Positions 1 to 15,887 of a stretch of DNA of 64,000 nucleotides are shown piece after piece; the stretch's first letter is position 1; each line of letters starts with the position of its first letter. A program made the position numbers and the translations under genes. The DNA comes from Collybiopsis luxurians FD-317 M1 (Eukaryota > Basidiomycota > Agaricomycetes > Agaricales > Omphalotaceae). The stretch lies in NCBI GenBank assembly GCA_000827265.1, contig KN834754.1, positions 884,831 through 948,830 of the forward strand, in the 5' to 3' direction. The notes beneath the pieces were generated by a model. It was not told where the DNA came from. It saw only the letters and a list, made by a program, of their open reading frames with translations, and searched no databases.

Positions 1-3000
1 AGAACGGGGTCCGGGTTTGGTATTCCTCTTATTCCTCAATCGATTGGATGCACGGTGAAAGATACTATTCAGAGTCAAAGGAAGCTGCAGCTAAATGTTC
101 GAATCTGTCTAGATGCCATAAAAGAATCATTGCGGTTTTCCCGCCTTCGTACACGCAAACGGAAGTCTCTGAGAGCACATATTCGCCTGATCTTTGATCG
201 GTGAGAACCTTTTTAAGTCTCTTCCGTCGTCTGACCCAATTTCTCCAATAGTTTGTTGGGATGGATTATCGTGACCGTTGTCGGCCTACTCACCGCTCTC
301 GTCGCTTTCGGTGTTGTAAAAAGTGAACAGTTGCTTTTTGATCTCAAAGACGGGTATTGTACCCAAGAATGGTACAAGGCGAAACGGTTGTGCTGCCCGC
401 AACCAGAAATGGTGATGCTCTTTCCAACCACCACAGCGGGGATTGAGTGTGACGCCTGGAGGCGTTGGTCTGACCTTTTGGTTTGGAGGCAAGGAAACAC
501 TCGGGAAGATCCTGTTCAGTTTGTAGCCTATACCTTCGTTGCGGTGCGTGTTTAGGTCACATCTTGAATCATTGTTGCTCATACTTTGACTTCTCTACAG
601 CTTTTGCTGGCCGTCACTTCGTGCTGGCTCACACTTTTTCTGACCAAATCTACTTCGTTTGTTACTCGTAAAGAGTCGGGTGTTCTAGGCCCAAACTTCC
701 AAGATGAAACGGGGGCCGCCCCTCGCAAAATGATCTACTATGTAGGGTCCCTGGATACTGGGAACGAGCCACGGTTGACCCTTGATCTTGTGTCCGACAG
801 GCTTCTGGTAGTGGAATTCCAGAATTGAAAGCCATCCTCTCTGGTGCGGTATTTTTCTTTCTGCGCTGCCCGTTGCTCATTCTTGTCTTCTCCAGGCTTC
901 GTTATTCATGGGTAAATTAACCTTATGATTCGAATATGAAAGGTTTTTGATGCCTAGTCTGTGAAGGTATCTCGGAGGTCGAGTTCTCATTGCGAAATCC
1001 GTGGGCTTAGCTCTCTCCGTCGCTTCGGGTCTTCAGCTTGGGAAAGAAGGACCGGTCAGTTTCCAATCGAATCTTCTCCTTTTAACCTTCATTCATCATA
1101 TCCGGATAGTTTGTTCACATCGCATGCTGCATAGGCAACATCGTTAGCAGAGTTTCCAACAAATATGAAACGAATGAAGGTAGGAACAGTATTACAATAT
1201 GCTTCAGACTTGTCGTTCACGTTGTTCAGCCAAGCGTCGCGAAATACTGAGGTATATATGCGTACATCGCTTAGACTACTCGTACTCACATGCTTGCAGC
1301 GCGGCTTGTGCAGCGGGTGTAGCAGTAGCTTTCGGAGCACCGATAGGTGGCACACTTTTCAGCTTGGAAGAGGTGAGCTATTTTTTCCCCGCAAAGGTTA
1401 TGTGGAGAAGGTAAGGCATCTTAATTGATTGCACTCGCGCATCCCTCAATGCAGTTTTTAGTTTCTTTTGCGCAATGATTGCTGCAATTACGCTGAAACT
1501 TCTGAATCCTTTTGGCACGGGTAAACTTGTGTTGTTTCAAGGTACGTTAACTTTTCGTCTGCGTTTCTTGTGGCACTGAATCTTTATTTCTAGTTACCTA
1601 CGATAAGGTATGTCATCTTCATTGATCATCTAATATTCTGTTCATGAGTGCACCTAGGATTGGTATGGGTTCGAGCTCTTACCATTCGTCATTCTGGGCG
1701 TTTTCGGTGGTGTTTACGGGGCATATTTCTGCAAGCTCAACTTCCGATGGAGCCGTGATGTCCGAAATAAGACCTGGCTCAAAGATCATCCGGTTATTGA
1801 GGTGTTACTTGTTCGTCGCAATTTTTGCCTTGGAAACCGGGATATTTGACGGGGTATTAGGTCACTCTTGCTACTTCAGCGTTCTGCTTTCTTAACCCTT
1901 ACACGCGCATGGGCGGAACTGAGCTGGTCTCCGCGTTGTTCTCCGAATGTCATCAGGGTGTTGAAGACGAGTGGGGGCTCTGTTTATCGGACCCTGGTTC
2001 TTGGGCACAAGTCACACCAGTAATAGGTGCATTGGTACTTGCGCTCGTTGTCAGAGGTAAGTCAACGGCCCGCCAGTAGTATGAATGACTTTTCACCGTT
2101 GTGCTAGGTGCTCTGACAGTGGTGACTTTTGGGGTTCGTTTACCTGCTGGAATTTTCATCCCCTCGCTTGCTGCCGGTGCCCTGGTCGGAAGGGTGATCG
2201 GTATCCTGCTGCAATATCTTCGTTTCCAAAACCCGCATACGGGATTGTTCCGAGCCTGTACCGCAGACAAATGTGTGTTTACAATCGTTACTTGTCATTG
2301 AACAGGTTAACGTGTTTTGAACAGGCATCGTCCCCGGACTTTATGCAATGGTGGGTGAATTAATCGATTATATCGTGTCTCCTAAACTCTTGTAATAGGT
2401 TGGCGCAGCTGCTACGCTGGCCGGTGTTACTCGTACCACTGTCTCCTTGGCTGTCATCATGTTCGAGTGCGTGCTCTTGAAAATTGACGCTGTTGTTATC
2501 TAAATGTTGTGTAGGCTCACTGATACATTATCTTACACCATCCCGATTATGATTGCGGTTCTCTGTGCAAAAACGACCGCTGATGCGCTTGAAGAGAGAG
2601 GAATTTACGAATTGGTCATCGATGTGGCTCACCTTCCTTACCTTGACAGCAAGAAATCTTTCATGTGGGGAGATCGTCAAATAGCAGACATTGTACGTAA
2701 AGTTGTGCACACCATTCCATTCTTTGTTCATTCCTGTCTTTAGATTGAGAGGGATGCTGACGTGATCAGGCTCGATCAGGACAATACGGTCAAAAGTCTT
2801 CGTGATAAACTTCAAGTTCTTCTTCAAAGCAATGGAAATGACGATGCAGGGTTCCCCATTTTGAGAGTAGATGAGCACAACGCGGACCTGACCAGATTAG
2901 TCGGTGTTATCGGGGCTCGAGAGCTTGAACATGCTCTGTGTATGTTGAACCGTTACATTTTACGTATTTCAGCTTAATTCTTTGGAATGCAGACGTCGTG

Positions 3001-3416
3001 GCAGATCACCCAGATGAGATCATCACCTTTCAAACTACGTACTCTCATCATCCTCTGGCATCATCGTCTTTTTCGTCTCTACTCGACGATAGGAATCGTT
3101 CCAGTTTTGACATCTTCGACTTTTCCATCTATATGGACCAGGTATGACTTGATGTTTTGACATCCCATTACACTCCCATATTTACGTCCTCTTCAAAGGC
3201 CCCACTCACAATCAATCTGAATTCTCCCCTTGAACTTGTCCAACAGTTCTTTGTCAAGCTAGGTGCACGATACGTTATTGTAACGGACCCGGATGGATAC
3301 TGTACGTGATAACCGTTCCACCTACATGTAGTCCAATGTTTGATTGGGCTTCAGATGAAGGAATCATCGACAAGAAAACCTGGATGGCGTTCTTGAACGA
3401 ATTAGGCGAACACTAA
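1..3416 (+). CDS. CLC-type voltage-gated chloride channel/transporter (5' partial)
   Basis: This is a multi-exon gene whose first residues lie before the window. It belongs to the CLC family (Gef1-like in fungi), which moves chloride, often with proton exchange, across Golgi, endosomal or vacuolar membranes. The spliced protein shows the family signatures in order: a short cytosolic N-terminus ending in a helix (first in-window exons 1-60 and 117-200), the GSGIPELKA selectivity motif near 806, GKEGP with the gating glutamate near 1040, a GAPIGG segment near 1340, and AGIFIPS near 2150. After the membrane part come two CBS-type segments (about 2630-2960 and 3190-3410), and the protein ends in ELGEH at 3416. 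All introns I could place are short GT-AG introns. The next gene, SmD3, is in tandem 239 bp downstream. No frame break was seen. The exact transporter versus channel activity cannot be told from sequence. Confidence 0.93.
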
Positions 3417-3655
3417 ATTCATTGACAAGCGATACCCCGCAACGCATTCTGGACTGTGAAGTAACGAACTCAAGCTTAGCTTAATTTATATTGCATCTGT
3501 CATCTATACCAATCTCTAATGTCCACTTTATGATAATGATGAATGTTTAACGTTCGAAGTTCAATTTCGAGGTCTCGATATGACTCTAAGCGCCTGACAA
3601 GCGCCAGATTGCAAACTTAGTTAGGTTAGGGTTATCAAGCTCCTTGAAAACGGTC

Positions 3656-4302
3656 ATGGCCAACGCTGGACTCGGTGTTCCCGTCAAACTGCTGCATGAA
3701 TCTTTGGGACATATCATAACTGTAGAGCTAAAAACCGGCCAACTATATCGAGGAAAACTTGCAGAAGGTATGATGTCGAGCTTTGCTCTGCATCCGTAAC
3801 TTGTTCGTAGCGCTTCACTGATTTGCTTTAGCCGAAGACAATCTGAATATCTCCTTGAGGGATATCACAGTAACAGGTCGTGATGGACGTGTTTCGCAGC
3901 TGGACCAGGTGTATATTCGGGGCAGTATGATTCGGTTTTTTATAGTCCCAGATATGTTGCAGAATGCTCCGATGTGTGTTCCATTTTTTTTCTGTTCAAT
4001 TTGGTCCGCTTTACTCAGATGAGACTCGTAGGTTCAAACGAGTGGGGCCAAATGCCATGAGAGGACGGGGTATTGGGACAGCGCGTGGACGAGCAACCAT
4101 TATGCGAGGTGTGTGCTCTTTTTTTTTAAAAAAATTTCAACAATTGTTGATCTTTCTTTTTTGTTCTTTTTCATTCTTTTTTTGTTCTTCAGCCAATGGT
4201 ACGTCGTATTTTAGACATCGAAAGCTTTCACTAATTCAAACTTGTCTAGCCCGTCGTGGTCGTGGCGTCGCACCTACAGCTTCTCGGGGAATCCGAAGAT
4301 GA
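3656..4302 (+). CDS. SMD3: Small nuclear ribonucleoprotein Sm D3
   Basis: SmD3 is a core subunit of the heptameric Sm ring on U1, U2, U4 and U5 snRNAs, so it acts in pre-mRNA splicing. I place five exons: 3656-3767, 3832-3973, 4032-4108, 4193-4198 and 4250-4302, giving 129 residues, a normal length for the family. The Sm1 motif (residues about 10-45, with the [11 protein letters not shown] stretch) and Sm2 motif (about 60-80, with [10 protein letters not shown]) are intact. The C-terminal tail is rich in RG dipeptides ([11 protein letters not shown] and ARRGRG), the usual target of symmetric arginine dimethylation. The fourth exon is only 6 nt long; without it the tail is still in frame, but two residues of the RG tail would be lost. 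The start is the first ATG that gives the conserved VPVKLLHE N-terminus. Confidence 0.96.
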
Positions 4303-4504
4303 TTTGCAAAAATTTTCCATCTGTGTATATCCAATTTTCGAATTTGTTGTACAATATCGAAAAGCTGCCCATGCATTCGACCTTTGTGATTGCTGCTGAA
4401 AGAATTACTAGTCGCGGTACGAAGGTGAGAACAACAAGTACAACATGCAGAGATAAATTATCCCAGATGGTCTATACACAGTAAGGAGGTAAAAATAAAA
4501 AGCA

Positions 4505-8408
<3,904 letters not shown>

Positions 8409-8533
8409 TGGTTCACATCAAAAAAGCTTTGGAAATTTATGTTGAGCTCATCGTGAACAGTCGCGAGCACTGATGGAATTCAATCATTTATCAGGAACTG
8501 CCCAGCAGGGGCGCGACCGCGGCCCGGCGTGTC
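8409..8533. promoter_or_regulatory. Short bidirectional promoter between WDR48 and ERCC1
   Basis: Only 125 bp separate the two divergent start codons, so both promoters and 5' leaders must lie here or run into the opposite gene. The ERCC1-proximal half is GC-rich with a GGGGCGCGACCGCGG block; the WDR48-proximal half is AT-rich. I see no clear TATA box. Confidence 0.6.
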
Positions 8534-9654
8534 ATGTCTTCCTCCTCATCGCGTCCAGCACCTCCCGTAGTAATTCCTGGTTCGGGGAACAATATAATTT
8601 TGAACCCCTTGCAAGTATGCCATTGCTAGTCTATTCATCCGCGGTCGCAGATAATTTTTTTGTTTCTTAGCGAGGAAACCCTGTCCTTGAATGTGTCCGC
8701 AACGTCGGAAAAGAATTTGGTGATATTGTGGCTGACTATCAAGTCGGTCGTACAACTGGCGTGCTTTTCCTGAGGAATGTATCCATCTTACACCGAGGGT
8801 AGTGTTTCTTTTGTGCTGATTTATGACCCCAGCCTCAAATATCACCGGCTTCATCCAGAATACATTCATACACGAATTGAGAAACTGGGAACCAGCTATA
8901 CTCTGCGGATTTTGCTAATACTGTCTGATATTGTGAGTACCGCGATCGACCGGTGCTTCGTCTTTCCAGGGCTGAATTCGGATTCAGTCAGAACATAAGG
9001 ATCCCATTCGCGAGCTCACCAAAGTGAGCTCTGTTTCTCACTCCGTGTCCTCTCTGTCCGTTAATTTTCTAGGTCTGTTTGACTAACAGCATCACGGTCA
9101 TTGTCGCTTTTTCGTGAGCCCTTTTTTCTTGCCGGCGCGTTCAGGGTTGTTAATGATCCTCTAGGTTCGAAGAGGCTGGGCATTATCTTAGTACTCTCAA
9201 ACAATTCGAGTACAAACCCCCGAACATGATCAAGGAGCGAGTGGACAAGGACTACACTTCCATGCTACGCACTTCTCTGACTAGCGTCAGTAAAGTCAAC
9301 AAGACAGACGTCGAGACTCTGAGAAATTCCTTTGGGGTGGGTATAGATTAGTATGTCCGACAAACGTCATCTGAATGGGCCGTTAACAGAGTATCGCCAA
9401 TATTGCAAAAGCCCAGCCTGAGCAGCTTGCTAATTTACCTGGATTTGGCCAAGTCAAGGTCAAGAATCTCAAGAATGCTTTCGAGAAACCCTTTCGAAAT
9501 CATGCTACAAATACTCTAGCCTTTATGGCTTCCTCTCAAAAAAGTAAAGAAAAAAGTGATACTATTCAAGACGGCGATGGCCGACCTACCTCTCCGTCTT
9601 ACAGACCTCCTCGAGATCCAAGTCCTGTATGGGACATTGAGCTAGATCTCTGAA
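8534..9654 (+). CDS. DNA excision repair protein ERCC1/Rad10/Swi10
   Basis: ERCC1 is the non-catalytic partner of the XPF endonuclease. The pair cuts 5' of DNA lesions in nucleotide excision repair and also acts in crosslink repair and single-strand annealing. The start ATG at 8534 gives a serine-rich N-terminus followed by [10 protein letters not shown] and the central Rad10 domain ([19 protein letters not shown], then [13 protein letters not shown] and a [12 protein letters not shown] stretch, then [17 protein letters not shown]). The C-terminal part (about 9290-9500) has the tandem helix-hairpin-helix: [20 protein letters not shown] and [16 protein letters not shown]. The tail after this is polar and ends in WDIELDL. 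Exons are joined by short GT-AG introns, for example the one after NPLQ near 8610. All family landmarks are intact. Confidence 0.94.
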
Positions 9655-9750
9655 TGACGCACGAATAGATATTAGATTATAAGCTAGTTGTATGTACAAT
9701 AGGTGGTTTTAACATGTATATCATAGCATGACTGTTCAGATCTATAACAT

Positions 9751-11708
9751 TCATCGGGTTGGCGTAAGGTCTTCAGAATCTCTAAAGGGGTGTGCAGTCG
9801 TCCTTTCACGCGGAGACTCAATATCATCTTCTGGGCCGTCCTCTATAAGGCCCCTACCCTCTTCTCCGTGGGTGGCAAGTCTTGTGTTACTCCGTGCAGC
9901 GGATCCTGACCGATGTGCACGTAAAGGATGTTGGTGATGATCAATATCCTCATCTTCTCCTTCGTCATCACTTGCATCCCCGACAGCCCACAATGTCTGA
10001 TCTTCGCCGCTGTGCAAACTGGCATCATCGTCAGGATCGCCAGCTTCCAAGTCAGTCTTTGATGCAGACGCTTTTCGGGAACCTCGGCGTCGTAGCCTGG
10101 ACAACGGCACTGGACCAGATGCCAAGGTTGCGGATTTGACGGGGGCTCCAGGTTCCGGTTTCTTGTGCGTCAAAAGGACGACTCCGGAAATAAGAATTAG
10201 CATAGAGACACAGATGAGGAACAGAGTCCAAGACTGATAAGCATCCACTTCGTCGTTGAAAATCAACGAGTCTAGGAATCTGTAAGGAGGAAAACTTGAG
10301 AGCTGAAAGGCGCTGTTGAGTAGTGAAACGACATACCCTGTGGCAGTGTATACACCGTAGAAAACGGGAACAACCAGAGTCGAATCGTAAACCTTCAGAC
10401 CCCGGTTCAGACATATTATCTGGAGTACAGCAGTGGATGCGAGGAGAATAATGGTGAAAATTGGGGCAGCATGTCCAAATTGATTTCCAGGATTTTCATT
10501 AGACAGTGAGCCGGAAAGTAGCTTTACACTGATGGAATTTTTATGTTACCCGTGAAACATAAGTAGGCTATCACTCACGTTGCTTTGGCAAACACCAAAG
10601 TACCACCGGCCAGTGCTCCACCCACAGCGGCCCATGAAATTCCTGTAATATGACATTAAAGAGGACCATGATTTGATCAACAATGCATACCTAGGGTCCA
10701 AGCCAACGTTTTGTCGTCTTTCGGCGCATTCCATTGCTCTATCCAATCTCCAAGTTTCATGGACGCAAAAATCCAGGCCATTTGAGCTCTACGAGCAGCC
10801 GCAGCAACTGCGCTGTCTTCACCTCTCCTGGTCGACGAAGTATTGGTTGCGCGCGCAGCAGATGGAGGCGGGGCAGTGATTTCAGACCGAGCAGTGAGGA
10901 TGGCGTCGAGCTTTGCAGTGCAGAAGAATACCAGGATGAGAACAGAGGACATTAAAAAGAAGAACGCCAGCCAGCCTCCTCTTCTCCATAGGTACGTTAG
11001 ATGGTTGACGTCAGTCTCCGAAGCAAGTCCGCTGTTGATTGATCCAAAGGCGACTATTCCGATGACGCCGAGGACAACAACTATGGTTCCCTACTCATAA
11101 CTTGTTAGACGCGTCCTACGGAAGCATAGTGGACTGACATAGATATCGGTGCTTGTCACTGGAGTTCCGACGAGAAATCGCGCGAATAGAAAGTTGAAGA
11201 CGAGCGAGGTTGAGCCAAGGGGGGCTACGTATTCTGTGTAAAAAAAAAACAGGTTAATAGCCGTTACATGCGACCAACGTGTTGGGTGGGACGGTACCTG
11301 CACGCATGTAATCGAGAGCTAGAGTACTTCCAATTAATTGAGATAATCTGGAAGGAATGTAAGGTCTAAGTGAATAGACAGTTCGCAGCGACGCACATAT
11401 AGAGAATCATTCCTAAAAGCCATAAAGGTCGTAACCAGTCTCTCCGTCGCGAAGCTTTTGGTATAGCGCTGGTTCGAACCTATAGATACGGAATGAGTAT
11501 TGATTACTGTAAGAGATAGCTGAGGTACATGATCGAGTTTGGTGAGATTGAGACCAGCAGCATTGAGAATTGAGGCGAGCAGGATTATTGAAAGGCCAAT
11601 GATGAAGGCTACGACGGGACTGGCATGATGTGCATGAGATGGTTCTGGCAGAGGTTGATTAGAAGAAGAGGGTAAAGAGGCAGGCAATGTCGATGTAGCT
11701 TCATCCAT
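9751..11708 (-). CDS. NIPA-type magnesium transporter (DUF803), multi-pass membrane protein
   Basis: NIPA proteins are multi-helix membrane transporters related to the drug/metabolite transporter superfamily; characterised members carry Mg2+. The start at 11708 gives a polar N-tail, then the first helix (VVAFIIGLSIILLASILNAAGLNL). Later helices are clear in the spliced frame: WLRPLWLLGMILYM, SQLIGSTLALDYM, a YVAPLGSTSLVFNFLFA segment, GTIVVVLGVIGIVAFGS, a long loop with TAPPPSAARATN, LAWTLGISWAAVGGALAGGTLVFAKA, HAAPIFTIILLASTAVLQI, VVPVFYGVYTATGF and WTLFLICVSMLILISGVVLL. The C-tail is acidic and arginine-rich and ends at 9751. NIPA family membership rests on the overall helix pattern plus the N-terminal LNAAGLNL and central TLVFAKA motifs. 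Ion specificity is inferred from the family only. Neighbours: convergent with ERCC1 and divergent from the amidohydrolase. Confidence 0.85.
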
Positions 11709-11997
11709 GGAAGTCGAAGGAAAGGTTGAAGCTGGAGAGGAAGCAGCGGCCCGGGAATTCTAAACTGATTTGACTAATATTATACTGGGGTTCAATGGAT
11801 TGTACTTACAATACTCGACAAGTTTCTATAGATAGATAGATAGATTATACACGACTTTATAGTGACTAGTACAAGTACTAGTATTTGAGCAGTACACTAG
11901 CAGTACAATTAGTACTCCCAGCGCTTATTTCTACCTTTGGGCGCCTATTTCTACCCTTCAATGGGCGCCTAGTAGTACTACTCTACCTTCAGCGGTG
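11709..11997. promoter_or_regulatory. Divergent promoter region with short tandem repeats
   Basis: This 289-bp gap lies between the NIPA start and the amidohydrolase start. It holds a GATA tetranucleotide run near 11832, a cluster of AGTAC/GTACT repeats at about 11860-11915, and a 20-bp imperfect tandem repeat at 11921-11960 whose two copies differ at a few positions. A third partial copy (GCGCCTA) starts at 11965. Whether any of these bind a regulator is unknown. Confidence 0.55.
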
Positions 11998-14900
11998 ATG
12001 GACAAATCCAACGTCGTCTCCGCGAGAACAAGAGCGTTCAATTTCCCATTGCTATGCCTTTACCTCTTGGTCCCCTTATTCCCTTTACTCCCACTCGTGT
12101 ACTTACACTTTCATCCTCATCATTCACCACCCAGTAATGCACCCCAACTCCTCAAACGCTGTCATGCGTTGAAACAGACACCAGGACCCCCTCCTCATTT
12201 TCATAGTCGAGGTCAATCTGACCGTTTCGAGCCCGGGACAAAGCCTACGCTGATCAAGAATGCCAGGATCTGGACCGGTCTTCAAAACGGGACACAAGTA
12301 ATTGATGGGGATATCTTGCTGGACAACGGCCTTATAGTACGAGTTGGCAAATTCGGTACTTCTTCCTATGGAGATCATTTGACCGTCATTGATGCTCGCG
12401 GTCGTTGGGTCTCACCGTCGCTCGTCGATATTCACTCACATCTTGGCGACGCTTGTATGTTTCTAGCTACTTCGTCTCTTGTCCGACTCTTCTGAAAGAA
12501 GCATATATCAGCCAGCCCCGCTCTAGAAGGCTCCGAAGACGATAATTCGTGAGCTGAGCCTTATACACTGAATTTCAATTCCAATCCATTCCATGTAGAC
12601 TTAAAGGAACCATTCTTCCTTGGATGCGTTCCTTAGATGGCTTGAACACCCATGACGATTCCTATCGCCTTTCTATATCCGGCGGCGTCAGTACATCGCT
12701 TGTGTTACCAGGATCCGCGGACGCAATCGGTGGTACGTGCCGTTTCAACAATGTATCGAATGCTTGTTCAGCGAGCATTCTATTCAGGCCAAGCCTTTGT
12801 CATCAAGTTGCGCAAAACAGCAGAACGTTCACCCTCTTCCATGTTACTAGAACCACCATACCATATCAACGGTTCAGGACCTCTGGACGCGTCGCTTCCC
12901 CCGCGATGGAGACACATGAAGTGAGTAAAAGTAAAAACTTTGTTCAATTCCCGTATTCATTACAATCTCTTTGGAGGCATGCGTGCGGTACGTGTTTTCT
13001 TTTTATACTGGACTGAAATTCGACCCATTCCTGCTCTCTAGGTGAAAACCCAAGTACGAAATACATCTATACTCGCGATCAGACTTGACAGTGTTTAGGT
13101 CGTGTTTACTCGGATACTCGAATGGACACAATTTGGGCCTTCCGTCAAGCGTAGGTTAATTGGTTTCGTACTAGGCCAACTTTACTGAATCTCCTTCAGC
13201 TATGATAAAGCCACCCGGATCAAGAAGCAGCAAGATGAATTCTGCAGCAAAGTGGAAGCTGGTGACTTCAAAGGTCTCAAAGACGAGCAGTTTCCGGAAG
13301 ACTTGCAATGGGAAGCCTTGGTTGACGTTTTGCGAGGAAAAGTTAAAGTATGTACGTCTCTCGCATTCAAGCCGACTTGAACTGACGCCAGCCACCGTCT
13401 CAAAGGTAAACATTCACTGTTACGAAGCTGTTGACTTGGATGGACTGGTCCGAGTAAGCTTTTTCTCGCGGCTTTTATCATTCCATCTCTAATCTCTACC
13501 AGCTCTCGAACGAGTTCAGAATTCCTATCGCAGCGTTTCACCACGCCCATGAGACTTACCTAGTCCCAGATCTTCTAAAAAAAGCATATGGTTCGTGACG
13601 CTACTCTCTAATCCACTGTTGCGTTAATACGTAGTATTATAGATAAACCTCCCGCAGTTGCGCTTTTCGCAACAAATGCCCGTTACAAGAGGGAAGCATA
13701 TCGCGGATCAGAATTTGCCCCGAAGATTCTGGCCGAACATGGCCTTACGGTGTTGATGAAGGTCCGTTATGGCGCCACGAATAGCACCAGAGAGACTTAT
13801 TCCTTCGCAGAGCGATCACCCCGTGCTTGATAGTAGACATCTTCTATTTGAAGCTCAAGTGGCTCATTTCTACGGTCTGCCCGATAATCTTGCTTTGGGG
13901 GCAGTTACGAGGTGACTGAAAGTGTCGATCTCATGGTCTCATTAACTCAATCATTTCACAGTAATTCAGCGGAAATAATGGGTGTGTATTAAGGCATGTC
14001 TTTTCCAGAAGCAAAATGTGTAACTTTCTCCAGGGATGGGTCACAGAATTGGATATATCAGACAGGGTGAGCCCTCGTACAAATGTCAACTTTTGGAAAG
14101 CCACTAACGGTTCATCCGGGCAGGCTGGGATGCTGGTAGGGTTTGGGCCATGTTTGTCACATTCCACCACTAACTTGAGTGTAGATCTGGTCATATGGGA
14201 CAGCCATCCTCTTTCGCTCGGTGCTACTCCGGTTCAAGTGTTCATCGATGGCATCGCCCAACTGGAGTCTCCCTACGTATCCGAAAAGCCTCCCGCGTTC
14301 CAAAAGGTCCCCAAGGTTCCGAATTTCGACGAGGAAGCGCGACTTGCTGTCCAATATGACGGTCTTCCCCCTCTGAATCCGGTCAAAGGAAGTAAGCATG
14401 TTGTCTTCACTAATGTGACCGAGGTGTTCGTCCGTGGCTCAGGCACGGTTGAGTCATTATTTTCTCGCCGGACTATCGATGCTGGAGTCGTCGTCGCACG
14501 CAACGGGCAGTTGGTCTGTATTGGAGAACAATCTACCTGCCTAACCAACGCCGTCTGGGAAGCCGAAGAGGAGCCTCTGTTTGTGGATTTGAAGGGAGGC
14601 TCAATCGAGCCTGCATTGACCTCGTACGGTGCGCCTCTTGGGTTAGAACATATCAATCAAGAACCCTCGACGGTTGACGGCTTTGCGTTTGGGCCGCTTT
14701 CGCAAAATGTTCCAAAAATTCTCGGGGGAAATCCGGTCTCTAGGGCTGTGGATGGCTTATTGTTCAATACGAGAGACGCGCTGTATGCTCATCGGGCAGG
14801 TGTAACGATAGGCGTAACAGCTCCAAGTCACGATGGTTTCTTCTTCGGGCTTGGGACTGCTTTCTCAACTGGCGCTTCACACAAACTAGAGGCTGGGGCT

Positions 14901-15754
14901 GTCATACAGGAGGTTACGGCACTTCATACTGCAATTGGCTTTGCCGATAAAGCAAGCGTTAGCACCCAAATCGGAACTTTACGCCAATTGCTTCTATCCC
15001 CTCCAGAAGGGCCCGCTGGTTTTTGGTTTGAGCAAGTTGCCAAGGTTTGCATGCGGTCTTCCAATAACATCTTTCCTGTAATAACTGACGCATACCTGTA
15101 GGGATCACTACCCCTAGTTGTAGAGACTCATAGTGCCGATGTGAGTTGTTTTGATATAAGGACAACTGTAATATTCTGACTCTGGCCATAGGTTATTGCC
15201 ACTTTGTTGAGCTTAAAGGCCGAAGTGGAAGACGCGAAGGCCACCCAGATCAAACTTACCATAGCCGGTGCAAACGAAGCTCATCTTCTCGCGGAGCACC
15301 TGGGTAAAGCCGGGGTCGGCGTCCTTTTGTTCCCCCGACCGTTCCCTACCAACTGGGATAGGCGTAGAATGTAAGTAGAGATTTTGCTCGGTATCTTTGT
15401 CTTTACGCAATCTTTCTTCTTTTTAGCGCGCCCGGTCCTCCCCTTTCACCGAGTGCACTGCAAGAGATGGTATCCCACCGTGTCACTGTCGGTCTCATGA
15501 TTGCAGAAATCTGGCAAGCGCGAAGCTTGCCTTTCGATGTTGCTTGGGCTTCACTCGACGCAAATGGGACACTTACAAAGGACGAAGCTCTTGCTTTGGG
15601 GTCAGTAAATGTAGAAAAATTGCTCGGAGTTGAAGTGAAACCTGAGGATGCCGACCTTGTGGCGAGAGAATCAAGCGGGCCAGATTCTTCGTCGTTCGAA
15701 GGAAAAGTTGTTGGCGTTTTGTCTCCTCGCCGAGGATCAATAGAACTTTTTTAA
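11998..15754 (+). CDS. Membrane-anchored amidohydrolase-superfamily protein
   Basis: This is a metal-dependent hydrolase of the amidohydrolase superfamily (composite domain plus TIM barrel); the substrate is unknown. The ATG at 11998 gives an N-terminal hydrophobic stretch (residues about 15-40, rich in L, F, P) that looks like a signal anchor, so the enzyme is probably secretory or membrane bound. Next comes the beta-sandwich part (TLIKNARIWTG, GDILLDNGLIVRVG). The metal site is recognisable: HSHLGD near 12432 (HxH), VNIHCYEAVD near 13420, FHHAHE near 13540 and SDHPVLDSR near 13815. A second beta-sandwich follows (YDADLVIWDSHPLSLGATPVQVFIDG). A long C-terminal half (14400-15754) with NARDALYAHRAGVTIG-like and TIAGANEAHLLAEHL segments looks like a second, partly degenerate amidohydrolase-like region. 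Many small introns break the first half. No frame break was found. The prolidase/imidazolonepropionase-type label is only by resemblance. Confidence 0.85.
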
Positions 15755-15887
15755 GATGTCATAGCAGATACAGCACGTGTCTAGAATAAAGTTGTTGAAT
15801 TCAGAAGCGTGTGAAGTGACGCGCTTACACATTCAATCACTCGCCTATTTTGAACGACGCGTCTCTGAACCTGTACATTCATGATAT

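Noticed and set aside
11461..11490. GGTTCGAACC word resembling a tRNA T-loop
   Set aside because: There is no acceptor stem, D-arm or anticodon arm around it; it is inside the NIPA gene.
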